This document shows, one piece after another, positions 9,560-17,270 of a stretch of 30,802 bases of DNA (the first letter of the stretch is position 1; each line of letters opens with the position of its first letter). Source of the DNA: JAKAXG01 sp035702985 (GTDB lineage: Bacteria > Actinomycetota > Acidimicrobiia > Acidimicrobiales > Palsa-688). The position numbers were made by a program, and so were the translations under genes. The stretch is from the NCBI GenBank assembly GCA_035702985.1, contig DASSZD010000084.1, positions 1-30,802 of the forward strand, in the 5' to 3' direction. The notes under the pieces are model-generated. The model did not search any database. It saw only the letters and a list, made by a program, of their open reading frames with translations, and was not told where the DNA came from.

Positions 9560-9578
9560 GCTGGTCCTCCGTTCCTGC

Positions 9579-9600
9579 AGTCTACCCGGACCCTGGGTAG
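9579..9600 (-). promoter_or_regulatory. Candidate clpC -10 (TAGACT) overlapped by a CTACCC/GGGTAG dyad
   Basis: On the reverse strand CTACCC-N7-GGGTAG (9600-9582) is a perfect 6-bp dyad. Its right arm runs into TAGACT (9584-9579), a TANNNT -10 candidate ending 19 nt before the clpC ATG. An initiation site near 9572 would leave a short leader with the GGAGG ribosome-binding site. A dyad over the -10 would suit a repressor operator. No ClgR- or HAIR-type motif was recognised. Confidence 0.35.
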
Positions 9601-9792
9601 TTGTTTCGTTGGGGATGGGCCCCGAGGGTCACCTTGCCGGCACCGGAAAGAAGTCGTTCCTACCCGCTTCCATGCAACCACCCACCGGCACGACGCCGGA
9701 ACTTCTCGTCCGTCCGGCCTCCCGACGGCGGGGTACAGCGGTCTTCGGATGCATCGGACGGCGCCGGGTTCCTGTTTAGTGCGGGCGTGGCG

Positions 9793-9798
9793 TAGCCT
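9793..9798 (+). promoter_or_regulatory. Candidate -10 element (TAGCCT) of the prenyl synthase gene
   Basis: TAGCCT fits TANNNT and ends 8 nt before the ATG at 9807, where no Shine-Dalgarno sequence is seen. The pattern fits a leaderless mRNA. Confidence 0.35.
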
Positions 9799-9806
9799 CG
9801 CCTTGA

Positions 9807-10802
9807 ATGAACGTCGTAGAGGCTCTCCGTCTTCCGGGAATCGAGGCGGCTCTGGAGCGGGTGGAGGAATCCCTCAGCGCGTCCACAGCCGGCCAGGACC
9901 CGTTCCTGGCCGAGGTCGCCGTCCATCTGGTGCGCGCCGGCGGTAAGCGTCTCCGTCCGGCCCTGGTGCTGGCCTCCGCAGCGGCGTGCGGGGCCGCCCC
10001 CGAGGTTCCCGATGAGGTGATCTCGGGTGCGGTGGCCGTGGAACTGGTGCATCTGGGATCGCTCTACCACGACGACGTGATGGACGAGGCCGCCTCCCGC
10101 CGGGGCGTGGACAGCGCCAACGCCCGCTGGGGGAACCTGGTGGCCATCCTGGCCGGGGATTTCCTGCTGGCCCGGGCGTCGGAGATAGCGGCGTCGCTCG
10201 GCACCGAGGTGGCCGCCCTGCTGGCCCGGACCATCGGGCAGCTGTGCGAGGGAGAGGTGGGCCAGCTGCGCTACGCCTTCGACGCCGGGCGTACCGAGAA
10301 ATCCTATTTTGCGTCGATCGCCGGCAAGACGGCGTCGCTGATGTCCACGTCGGCCCGCATCGGGGGGCTGACGTCGGGGGCGCCCCGAGCCCAGGTGGAG
10401 GCCCTCACCGACTACGGGTACGCCCTGGGCATGACCTTCCAGATCTGGGACGACATCCGGGATCTGGTCAGCACCGACGACGACCTGGGCAAGCCGGCCG
10501 GCCACGACATGGTGGAGGGAACCTACACCCTCCCGGTGCTGCGGGCCCTGGCCGTGCCCGGCATCGGGGAGGATCTGGTCTCGCTGCTCGGCGCCCCGCT
10601 GGACCCGCCGGCCCGGGACAAGGCCCGGGACCTGGTGCTGTCCACGTCGGCCATCGAGTCCTCCATCGCCACCGGGAGGCAGTGGGCCGAGCGGGCCTGC
10701 GCCGCCCTCGAGCCGCTGCGCCGGATCGGGCCGGGAGCCGACCACGTGACCCTCCTGGGCGACGTGGGGTTCCGGTTGCTGGACGAGCTGACCGTACCGT
10801 AG
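9807..10802 (+). CDS. Polyprenyl (long-chain) diphosphate synthase
   Basis: Trans-isoprenyl chain elongation enzyme of 331 residues that condenses isopentenyl diphosphate onto an allylic primer. The first Asp-rich motif is DDVMD (89-93) in LYHDDVMDEA and the second is DDIRD (215-219) in FQIWDDIRD. GGKRLRP (45-51) provides the IPP-binding Lys/Arg, and GKTASL is the usual Lys-Thr pair. The residues 4-5 positions before the first motif are small (Gly84, Ser85). This generally allows long products, so a menaquinone side-chain role (IspB/HepT/GrcC type) is more likely than farnesyl or geranyl diphosphate synthesis; exact chain length is not readable. Monocistronic and divergent from clpC; convergent with the LLM oxidoreductase. 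Confidence 0.92.
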   Translation: MNVVEALRLPGIEAALERVEESLSASTAGQDPFLAEVAVHLVRAGGKRLRPALVLASAAACGAAPEVPDEVISGAVAVELVHLGSLYHDDVMDEAASRRGVDSANARWGNLVAILAGDFLLARASEIAASLGTEVAALLARTIGQLCEGEVGQLRYAFDAGRTEKSYFASIAGKTASLMSTSARIGGLTSGAPRAQVEALTDYGYALGMTFQIWDDIRDLVSTDDDLGKPAGHDMVEGTYTLPVLRALAVPGIGEDLVSLLGAPLDPPARDKARDLVLSTSAIESSIATGRQWAERACAALEPLRRIGPGADHVTLLGDVGFRLLDELTVP

Positions 10803-10850
10803 AGCCCGGGCGGCGGCTGGGAGCCCGACCCGGCCCGAGACGGGCCGTGG

Positions 10851-10995
10851 CCGGCAGCGCAGACCCGAACCGCCGGAACCCGACCCCGAAAGGGGCGGTC
10901 GCCGGCAGCGCAGACCCGGACCCCCGGGCGGCCGCCGGGCTCGAACCCCCGATGCCGCGCCGGCTGGGGCCACCGACGCCGCGCCGGCTGGGGCC
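10851..10995. repeat. Two stacked short direct-repeat pairs in a convergent spacer
   Basis: CCGGCAGCGCAGACCCG occurs at 10851-10867 and 10902-10918 (51-bp period). GCCGCGCCGGCTGGGGCC occurs at 10954-10971 and 10978-10995 (24-bp period). Both pairs are exact over the stated lengths. The spacer separates the convergent prenyl synthase and LLM oxidoreductase genes; no gene is seen in it. Confidence 0.75.
10880..10898. terminator. Hairpin with GAAA loop between convergent genes
   Basis: CCG-A-CCCC / GGGG-CGG forms a 7-bp stem with one bulged A, closed by a GAAA tetraloop (10888-10891). It lies about 78 bases after the prenyl synthase stop and beyond the LLM gene stop, and could serve both strands. 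No T-tract is present, so intrinsic termination is unproven. Confidence 0.35.
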
Positions 10996-10999
10996 GCCG

Positions 11000-12010
11000 T
11001 CAGGACGCGGCGGGCAGCGGGACCAGCCCCCGGCTCCCGGCGATGAGGCGCAGGGACCGGACCCGGTGCTCGTAGGAGTGCAACCGGGTGGAGATCATCA
11101 ACTCGTCGGCGGAGGTGCGCTCCTCGAGGCGCAGCAGACCGTCGGAGACCGTGTCAGGGTCGCCTATCACGTGGGTGGCCATGGTCTGCTCCACCAGGGC
11201 CTTCTCGGCTTCGCTGTAGCGATAGGCGGCGGCCTCCTCGGGGCTGGGCAGCGGGCCCAGCCGGTTGGTGCGCAGCTGCACGGTGCCCAGCGCCGACGAC
11301 CCTGACAGCCAGCGGGCCTCCTCGTCGGTGGGGGCGCAGATCACCGATACCGCCACCATCACCCGGGGCGAGTCGAGCAGGCCGGTGGGCCGGAAGCTGG
11401 ACCGGTAGGCGGCCAGGGCGGCGTCGAGAGGCCCCGGGCTGAAGTGGTAGGCGAAGGCGAACGGCAGCCCGAGCAGCCCGGCCAGCTGGGCGCTGAAGAG
11501 GGACGAGCCGAGCAGCCACACCTGGGGCAGGTAGCCCCGGCCGGGCATGGCCATGGGGTGGTCGGGGCTGTCGTCGGCGGCGGCCATGTAGTTGATCAGC
11601 TCGACCACGTCGTCGGGGAAGGTGTCCGCCCCCGCCCCGCCGTGACGGCGCAGGGCCCGGGCGGTGGCCTGGTCGGTGCCCGGGGCACGACCCAGTCCCA
11701 GGTCGATCCGGCCCGGGTGCAGGGCCTCCAGGGTCCCGAACTGCTCGGCCACCACCAGCGGCGAGTGGTTGGGCAGCATCACGCCGCCGGAGCCGATACG
11801 CAGGGTCGAGGTGTGGGCCGCCAGGTGGGCGATCACGACCGGCGGGGAGGAGCTGGCCACCGCCGGCATGGAGTGGTGCTCGGCGACCCACAGCCGCCGG
11901 TAGCCCAGCTTCTCCACCTCCACGGCCAGGCGGGTGGTGTCGGCCAGGGCCGAGGCGGCGGTGGCCCCGGTCCCCACGGTGGCCAGATCGAGTACGGAAA
12001 GAGGTGCCAT
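11000..12010 (-). CDS. LLM-class flavin-dependent oxidoreductase (luciferase-like monooxygenase)
   Basis: Bacterial-luciferase-fold TIM-barrel flavoprotein of 336 residues, resembling the YhbW/limB-like group annotated as LLM-class oxidoreductases. Typical segments are LSVLDLATVGTG at the N-terminus, YRRLWVAEHHSMPAVASSSP, the barrel motif LRIGSGGVMLPNHSPLVVAEQFGTL (quoted in part: GSGGVMLPNHSPLVVAEQ), HPGRIDLGLGRAPGTD, and IGDPDTV near the C-terminus. The group uses FMN or F420; the cofactor cannot be decided here and the substrate is unknown. It is the last gene of the long minus-strand run, 26 bp after lysS with a small hairpin between. ATG 12010 lacks a clear Shine-Dalgarno. Confidence 0.88.
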   Translation of the reverse strand: MAPLSVLDLATVGTGATAASALADTTRLAVEVEKLGYRRLWVAEHHSMPAVASSSPPVVIAHLAAHTSTLRIGSGGVMLPNHSPLVVAEQFGTLEALHPGRIDLGLGRAPGTDQATARALRRHGGAGADTFPDDVVELINYMAAADDSPDHPMAMPGRGYLPQVWLLGSSLFSAQLAGLLGLPFAFAYHFSPGPLDAALAAYRSSFRPTGLLDSPRVMVAVSVICAPTDEEARWLSGSSALGTVQLRTNRLGPLPSPEEAAAYRYSEAEKALVEQTMATHVIGDPDTVSDGLLRLEERTSADELMISTRLHSYEHRVRSLRLIAGSRGLVPLPAAS

Positions 12011-12023
12011 TGCACCGGGTATG

Positions 12024-12038
12024 AACGCCGGGGGCGTT
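12024..12038 (-). terminator. Small hairpin overlapping the lysS stop codon
   Basis: AACGCC (12024-12029) and GGCGTT (12033-12038) form a perfect 6-bp stem with a 3-base GGG loop; the lysS TAA is part of the stem. It is short and has no T-run, so at best a weak terminator or an mRNA 3'-end stabiliser. Confidence 0.3.
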
Positions 12039-13443
12039 ATTCCTGTTCCGGGCGGAGGGTGGGGAAGGCGATCACGTCGCGGATGGCGTCGGCCCCGGTG
12101 AGCAGCATGGCCAGGCGGTCCATGCCCATGCCCAGGCCGCCGGTGGGGGGCAGTCCGTACTCGAGGGCCCGCAGGTAGTCGGCGTCGACCACCATGGCCT
12201 CGTCGTCGCCGGCCGCCCGGGCCTGCGCCTGGGCCTCGAAGCGCAGCCGCTGCTCATCGGCGTCGTTGAGCTCGCTGAACGCGTTGCACAGCTCCCGGCC
12301 GGCCACGATGGCCTCGAAGCGCTCCACGTAGCCGGGCCGGCTGCGGTGATCGCGGGCCAGCGGCGAGACCTCCTTGGGGTAGTCGGTGACGAACACCGGG
12401 CCCCACAGTTCCGCTTCGGTGGTCTTCTCGTAGATCTCGAGCAGCAGCTTGCCCGGCCCCCACGACTCCGACGGCTCCACCCCGACGGAGGCGGTGATGC
12501 GCCGCAGCTCCTCCAGGGGCGTGTCGAGATCCACGCTGATGCCGGCGTGCTCCTCGACCAGCGAGGTGAGGGTGGCCCGCTTCCAGGGCACCGCCAGCGA
12601 CAGGGGCCGGCCGCCGTACTCGATCTCGGTGGTGCCGAGCAGGGCCTGGGCCGCCCCGGCCACCAGGTTCTCGGTCAGCTCCATCATGTCGCCGTAGTCG
12701 GCGTAGGCCTGGTACAGCTCGAGCATGGTGAACTCGGGGTTGTGCCGCGGGGAGAGCCCCTCGTTGCGGAACACCCGGGCCATCTCGAACACCCGCTCGA
12801 AGCCGCCCACCACCAGGCGCTTCAGATAGAGCTCGGGGGCGATACGCAGGTAGAGGTCCACGTCGAGGGAGTTGTGGTGGGTCACGAACGGCTTGGCCAG
12901 GGCACCGCCGGGGATGGGATGGAAGATGGGCGTCTCCACCTCCACGAACCCCCGGTCCTCCAGCCACCGGCGGGTCCAGGAGACCAGGCGGCTGCGCATG
13001 AGCAGGGTGCGGCGGGAGTCCTCGTTGGCCCACAGGTCGGCGTAGCGCTGGCGGTAGCGGGTGTCGATGTCGGAGATGCCCCGGTACTTGTCCCCGAAGC
13101 TGCGCCGGGCCTCGGCCAGCAGGACCCACGAGTCGACCTTGACCGACAACTCTCCGGTCCTGGTGGTCACCACCTCCCCGCTGGCACCGATCCAGTCGCC
13201 CAGGGACAGGTGGACGAACCCCTCGAAGTCCTCGGTCCACTTGGCCCCGGCGAACAGCTGGATGGACCCGGTGGAGTCCCGCAGCGTGGCGAACGCCACC
13301 CGGCCCATCTCCCGGCGCAGCATGAGCCGGCCGGCCACGGTCACCTTGACGCCGGTGTCGGTCTGGGGGTGGAGGCCGGCGAAACGGCCGGCCAGGTCGC
13401 CGGCGGCGGCGTCGGGCTCGAACCGGTAGGGGACGCCTGTCAC
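12037..13443 (-). CDS. lysS: Lysyl-tRNA synthetase, class II
   Basis: Charges tRNA-Lys using ATP and lysine. 468 residues. The N-terminal OB-fold anticodon-binding domain (about 30-135, VTVAGRLMLRREMGRVAF...) precedes the class II catalytic core. Motif 1 region: RRWLEDRGFVEVETPI. Motif 2: VFRNEGLSPRHNPEFTMLE. Motif 3: GGLGMGMDRLAMLL near residue 440. Substrate-pocket residues such as ELCNAFSELND are typical. Start is GTG 13443 with GGAGG 9 nt upstream. Linked to coaX by a 73-bp gap, as in other actinobacteria, where lysS follows panD-coaX. Ends 26 bp before the LLM gene. Confidence 0.98.
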   Translation of the reverse strand: MTGVPYRFEPDAAAGDLAGRFAGLHPQTDTGVKVTVAGRLMLRREMGRVAFATLRDSTGSIQLFAGAKWTEDFEGFVHLSLGDWIGASGEVVTTRTGELSVKVDSWVLLAEARRSFGDKYRGISDIDTRYRQRYADLWANEDSRRTLLMRSRLVSWTRRWLEDRGFVEVETPIFHPIPGGALAKPFVTHHNSLDVDLYLRIAPELYLKRLVVGGFERVFEMARVFRNEGLSPRHNPEFTMLELYQAYADYGDMMELTENLVAGAAQALLGTTEIEYGGRPLSLAVPWKRATLTSLVEEHAGISVDLDTPLEELRRITASVGVEPSESWGPGKLLLEIYEKTTEAELWGPVFVTDYPKEVSPLARDHRSRPGYVERFEAIVAGRELCNAFSELNDADEQRLRFEAQAQARAAGDDEAMVVDADYLRALEYGLPPTGGLGMGMDRLAMLLTGADAIRDVIAFPTLRPEQE

Positions 13444-13516
13444 CCCGCAGCCCTCCGGGTAGCCCTCCGTAGGGGGGTGACGGGGCCTTCTCCGCTGGTT
13501 GTATCCACTGGGTCTC

Positions 13517-14308
13517 TCACTTCTGGTTGCGTCCGAAGATGATGCGAAGCCCCTCCAGGGTGAGCCACGGCTCGTGGTACTCGATGGCCGCCGAGTGGGG
13601 GCCGATGAGGCCGGCCAGCCCGCCTGTGGCGACCACGGTGCAGGGCCCGAGCTCGTCCTCCAGCCGCCGGCACAGCCCGTCCACCTGGGCGGCGAAGCCG
13701 TAGATCACCCCGGACTGCACCGATTCGACGGTGTTCTTGGCCAGGACGTTGCGGGGTTCGACCAGCTCCACGCGGGGCAGGAGAGCGGCCCGGCTGAACA
13801 GCGCCTCCAGGGAGATCTCGATGCCGGGCAGGATGACCCCGCCCAGGTACTCGCCCTTCTCGGAGACCACCTCGAAGGTGGTGGCGGTGCCGAAGTCGAT
13901 GACGATGGTGGGGCCGCCGTAGCGCTCGTATGCGGCCACCGCATCGGCGATGCGGTCGGCGCCGACCTCCTTGGGATTGTCGTAGAGGATGGGCATGCCG
14001 GTGCGCACCCCGGGCTCCACTATGACGGTGTCCACCTTGAACCACTTCTGGGTCATCTCCCGCAGGGCGGTCCTCTGGCGGGGAACCACCGACGCGACGG
14101 CGATGCCGTTGATGGCCTCTTCGGGGTCGAGGCCCTGCAACTGGAACAGCTGATCCAGTAAAAGGGCCAGCTCGTCGGCTGTCCGAGACGCCACGGTGGC
14201 GATCCGCCAGTGGTAGATGAGCTCGGAGCTGCTGCCCCCCGGGCCGTCACCGGGTCCGAACAGCCCTATGACCGTCTGGGTGTTGCCGACGTCGATGGCG
14301 ACGAGCAC
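13517..14308 (-). CDS. coaX: Type III pantothenate kinase
   Basis: Phosphorylates pantothenate with ATP, the first committed step of CoA synthesis; the type III enzyme is ASKHA-fold and not feedback-inhibited by CoA. 263 residues. The phosphate-1 motif is AIDVGNTQT (Asp6). GADRIADAVAA and the second phosphate motif IVIDFGTATTFEVV are present, with YLGGVILPGI and VVATGGLAGLI following. The start is GTG 14308 with AGGAG 4 nt upstream, seven bases after the nadC stop, so it is probably co-translated with nadC. It acts downstream of PanC and PanD, encoded in the same run. Confidence 0.96.
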   Translation of the reverse strand: MLVAIDVGNTQTVIGLFGPGDGPGGSSSELIYHWRIATVASRTADELALLLDQLFQLQGLDPEEAINGIAVASVVPRQRTALREMTQKWFKVDTVIVEPGVRTGMPILYDNPKEVGADRIADAVAAYERYGGPTIVIDFGTATTFEVVSEKGEYLGGVILPGIEISLEALFSRAALLPRVELVEPRNVLAKNTVESVQSGVIYGFAAQVDGLCRRLEDELGPCTVVATGGLAGLIGPHSAAIEYHEPWLTLEGLRIIFGRNQK

Positions 14309-14315
14309 GCTTCTC

Positions 14316-15188
14316 CTACGAGTCGGTGGCCCCGGCCGCCCCGGGATCCAGGTCGAGGCCGATGTCGAGCACCGGAGCAGAGTGGGTGAGGGCGCCGACC
14401 GAGATCAGGTCGGCGCCGGCCGCGGCGTAGGCGGCGACGGTGTCCAGGGTCACGCCGCCCGACACCTCGACGGGCACCCGTCCCCCGACCAGGGCGACGG
14501 CCTCGGCCACGGTGGCCGGGGTCATGTTGTCGACCAGGATCAGGTCCGCCCCGGCGGCCAGGGCGATCTTGACCTGGTCGAGGGTGTCGCACTCGACCTG
14601 GCAGGCCACCCCGGGCCAGCGGGCGTGGGCGGCGGTCACCGCCTGGTCTATGCCGAGCCCGGCCAGGTGGTTGTCCTTGACCAGGATCCCGTCGGACAGC
14701 GAGCCCCGGTGGTTGACCCCTCCCCCGGCCCGCACGGCGGCCTTCTCGAGGGCCCGCAGGCCGGGCGTGGTCTTGCGGGTGTCGCGGACGCGGGCCCGGG
14801 GCCCGGCCGCGTCGACGTACCGGCGGGTCAGGGTGGCCACCCCCGACAGGTGCCCGAGCAGGTTGAGGGCGGTGCGCTCGGCGGTCAGGACGGGGGCCAG
14901 GAGGCCCTGGATCCGGGCGATGACGGTGCCGGGGGCCAGCCGGTCGCCGTCGGCCCGGAGCCACTCCACGCCGATGCCCGGGTCGACCGCCTGGAAGGCC
15001 TGGTCGGCGCTGAGCCGGCCGGCCAGCACCCCCTCGGCGCGGGCGGCCAGGACGGCGGAGACGGTGGCGTCGGGGGGCACCAGCCCGGCGGTCAGGTCCC
15101 CGTAGACGCCGAGGTCCTCCTCCAGGGCCCGGGCCACCACGGCCCGGACGGCGGCGAGGGGCGGGTCCAGCCAGCCGGTTGTCACCAT
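14316..15188 (-). CDS. nadC: Nicotinate-nucleotide diphosphorylase (carboxylating), quinolinate phosphoribosyltransferase
   Basis: Converts quinolinate and PRPP to nicotinate mononucleotide, the step after NadB/NadA in de novo NAD synthesis. 290 residues. Active-site residues are visible: Arg105 in AERTALNLLGHLSGVA, Arg138-Lys139 in DTRKTTPGLR, His160-Arg161 in GGVNHRGSLSD, and Lys171 in LVKDNH. The barrel end carries VEVSGGVTLDTV and ISVGALTHS. ATG 15188 overlaps the nadB stop by seven bases. A GTG at 15185 would give a 4-base GTGA overlap and is an equal candidate. A TAGGTT hexamer lies 6 nt before the ATG. nadA is not in this window. Confidence 0.96.
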   Translation of the reverse strand: MVTTGWLDPPLAAVRAVVARALEEDLGVYGDLTAGLVPPDATVSAVLAARAEGVLAGRLSADQAFQAVDPGIGVEWLRADGDRLAPGTVIARIQGLLAPVLTAERTALNLLGHLSGVATLTRRYVDAAGPRARVRDTRKTTPGLRALEKAAVRAGGGVNHRGSLSDGILVKDNHLAGLGIDQAVTAAHARWPGVACQVECDTLDQVKIALAAGADLILVDNMTPATVAEAVALVGGRVPVEVSGGVTLDTVAAYAAAGADLISVGALTHSAPVLDIGLDLDPGAAGATDS

Positions 15189-16744
15189 TGCACGAACCTA
15201 CGTGACAGGGCCGGGTCGGTGCCCGGGTAATCCCGGCGGCGGTGACCGCCCCGGCTCTCCCGGCGGGCGGTGGCGGCGGCGACCACGGCCCGGGCCACCA
15301 CGAGCAGGTCGGCGGCGTCACCGGAGGCGGCGACCAGGTCCAGTTCGGCGGCCGCCGAGGCCAGCGACTCCTCGTCGCGCACGACTCCCGCTCCGTCGGT
15401 CATGGCCCGCTGGATGGCGTGGCGGGCCTTGGTCGGGTCCGCTTCCTCCGCCGTTCCACGGCGCGGAAGTGACGGTGGGAGGGGCAGCGCCGCGATCCCA
15501 GCCCGGGCCCCCGGGTCCAGGACGGGCAGGAGGACGCCGGTGGCGTGGGGCCCGCCCTTTTTCCCGAGGATGGCGTCGACCGCCCGGGTGGCGAACACCA
15601 TGCCCTCGACCAGCGAGTTGGAGGCCAGGCGGTTGGCTCCGTGGACCCCGGTGCAGGCCACCTCCCCGGCGGCCCACAGGCCCGGCAGGGTGGTGGCCCC
15701 ATCCAGGTCGGTCAGCACCCCCCCGCACAGGTAGTGGGCGGCGGGGGCCACCGGCAGCCAGTCCCGGCCCGGGTCCAGGCCCAGGGCCCTGACCGAGCGG
15801 CTGAGGGAGGAGAAGCGGCGCCCGAAGTCCTCCACGTCCGACACGTCCAGCCAGGCGTGGCCCAGCCCCGACTCCCGGCCGGCGGCGGCCACCGCCGCGG
15901 CGACCACGTCGCGGGGCTGCATCTCGTCCACGAAGCGCCGGCCGGCGGCGTCGCGGAGCAGCGCCCCCTCCCCCCGCAGGGCCTCGCTCAGCAGCAGCCT
16001 GGGGCCGTCCCCCGCCGGGTCGAACAGAGCGGTGGGATGGAACTGCACGAACTCCACGTCGGCCACCGCCACCCCGGCCCGCAGGGCCATGGCCAGCCCC
16101 GACCCGGTGGCCGCCGGAGGGTTGGTGGTGACGCTGTACAGCTGGCCGGCCCCGCCGGTGGCCAGGACGGTGTGGTCGGCCCGGACCTCGGTGCCGTCGG
16201 CGGTGACGACGCCCCGGCACCGGCCGCCCTCCACGATCAGGTCGGCGACCCGGACGTGCTCCTCCAGCCGGGCGGCACCGGCCCGGACCGCTCCCACCAG
16301 GGCCCGCTCCACCTCGGCGCCGGTGGCGGCGCCGCCGGCGTGGACCACCCGGGCGGTGCTGTGCCCCCCTTCGCGCGCCAGCTCCCAGCGCCCGGTGGCG
16401 CTGCGGTCGAACACGGCGCCCAGGCGGGCCAGCGCCCTGACCCGGTCCGGCCCGTCCCGGACCAGCATCTCGACCGCGGCCCGGTCGCACAGGCCGGCCC
16501 CGGCCCGGAGGGTGTCGGCCGCGTGCAGGTCCGGCGAGTCGACTCCGGACCGGTCCACCTCCCCGTCGGACAGCACCGCCGCCACCCCACCCTGGGCCCA
16601 CGCGGTGGCCGACTCGGCCACCTCCGTCCGGGTCAGCACGGCCACCCGGATGCCGGGTTCTCCCGCCAGCGCCCGCGTCGCGGCAGACAGCCCGGCCACG
16701 CCGCTGCCCACGATGAGCAGGTCGATGTCGGCGGCGGAGCCCAC
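15182..16744 (-). CDS. nadB: L-aspartate oxidase
   Basis: FAD enzyme that oxidises L-aspartate to iminoaspartate, the substrate of quinolinate synthase. 520 residues. The FAD dinucleotide-binding motif is at the extreme N-terminus (IDLLIVGSGVAGLSAATRAL). Further family marks are SATAWAQGGVAA, ATGGAGQLYSVTTNP, VEFVQFHPTAL, and near the C-terminal part LWAAGEVACTGVHGANRLASNSL. The start is GTG 16744 (MGSAADID...), chosen because the frame upstream runs through the panD gene and because homologues begin just before the FAD motif; its ribosome-binding site is poor. It follows panD by 17 bp. It shares aspartate as substrate with PanD, encoded directly upstream. Confidence 0.95.
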   Translation of the reverse strand: MGSAADIDLLIVGSGVAGLSAATRALAGEPGIRVAVLTRTEVAESATAWAQGGVAAVLSDGEVDRSGVDSPDLHAADTLRAGAGLCDRAAVEMLVRDGPDRVRALARLGAVFDRSATGRWELAREGGHSTARVVHAGGAATGAEVERALVGAVRAGAARLEEHVRVADLIVEGGRCRGVVTADGTEVRADHTVLATGGAGQLYSVTTNPPAATGSGLAMALRAGVAVADVEFVQFHPTALFDPAGDGPRLLLSEALRGEGALLRDAAGRRFVDEMQPRDVVAAAVAAAGRESGLGHAWLDVSDVEDFGRRFSSLSRSVRALGLDPGRDWLPVAPAAHYLCGGVLTDLDGATTLPGLWAAGEVACTGVHGANRLASNSLVEGMVFATRAVDAILGKKGGPHATGVLLPVLDPGARAGIAALPLPPSLPRRGTAEEADPTKARHAIQRAMTDGAGVVRDEESLASAAAELDLVAASGDAADLLVVARAVVAAATARRESRGGHRRRDYPGTDPALSRRFVQW

Positions 16745-16761
16745 GTGCCCGGGAACCGTTC

Positions 16762-17244
16762 TCAGGCTCCGGCCGGCTGAGGCGTGCGGCCGGCGGGGGG
16801 CGCCTCGGCGACGGCGGGGACTTCGGCGGCGGCGGCGGGGGCTTCGGCGGCGGCGGCGCCGGGCCCACCCAGCCAGCGGCGGCCGGCCACCACCGCCTCC
16901 ACCGGCACCTCGCGGTTCTCCTCGTCCACGTGCACCACGGTGGGCCGGTAGGCCTCCAGCTCGGCGGCCTCGTAGTCGGCGTAGGTGATGATGATCACCT
17001 TGTCGCCCGGTTGGACCAGCCGGGCGGCGGCCCCGTTGAGGCACACCTGGCCGGGCCGGCCGACGATGGCGTAGGTCTCGAAGCGGGCCCCGTTGTCGAT
17101 GTCGAGCACCGCGACCTGCTCGTTCTCGAGGATGTCGGCGGCCTGCATCAGCTCCGGGCCGAGGCTGATCGAGCCGATGTAGTTGAGGTCGGCTTCGGTG
17201 ACGGTGGCCCGGTGGATCTTGGACTTGAGCATGCGGCGGCGCAC
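16762..17244 (-). CDS. panD: Aspartate 1-decarboxylase (pyruvoyl-dependent)
   Basis: Makes beta-alanine from aspartate for pantothenate. The proenzyme self-cleaves between Gly and Ser to create the pyruvoyl group; the site YIGSIS is present. With the GTG start at 17244 the cleaved pair is Gly24-Ser25, the standard numbering. GTG is also preferred because AAGGAG lies 10 nt upstream and the protein then reads MRRRMLKSKIHRATVTEADL, matching the MLRTMLKSKIHRATVT start of the mycobacterial protein; the internal ATG at 17232 is less well placed. LDIDNGARFETYAIVG and PGDKVIIITYA are typical. A C-terminal tail of about 35 residues is Ala/Pro-rich and probably disordered. Lies between panC and nadB. 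Confidence 0.95.
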   Translation of the reverse strand: MRRRMLKSKIHRATVTEADLNYIGSISLGPELMQAADILENEQVAVLDIDNGARFETYAIVGRPGQVCLNGAAARLVQPGDKVIIITYADYEAAELEAYRPTVVHVDEENREVPVEAVVAGRRWLGGPGAAAAEAPAAAAEVPAVAEAPPAGRTPQPAGA

Positions 17245-17254
17245 GGCTGTGGCT

Positions 17255-17260
17255 CTCCTT
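17255..17260 (-). promoter_or_regulatory. Ribosome-binding site deciding the panD start
   Basis: On the reverse strand AAGGAG ends 10 nt before GTG 17244 but 22 nt before ATG 17232. This favours the GTG as the panD start codon. Confidence 0.6.
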
Positions 17261-17270
17261 CGCTTCGGTG

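Noticed and set aside
9660..10973. A 437-codon minus-strand frame covering the prenyl synthase gene
   Set aside because: It is antisense to a complete prenyl diphosphate synthase with both Asp-rich motifs, and its translation has no recognisable family features.
16745..17044. N-terminal extension of NadB by about 100 residues
   Set aside because: It reads through the panD coding sequence in another frame and consists of Arg/Pro repeats; the FAD motif expected near the N-terminus follows the GTG at 16744.
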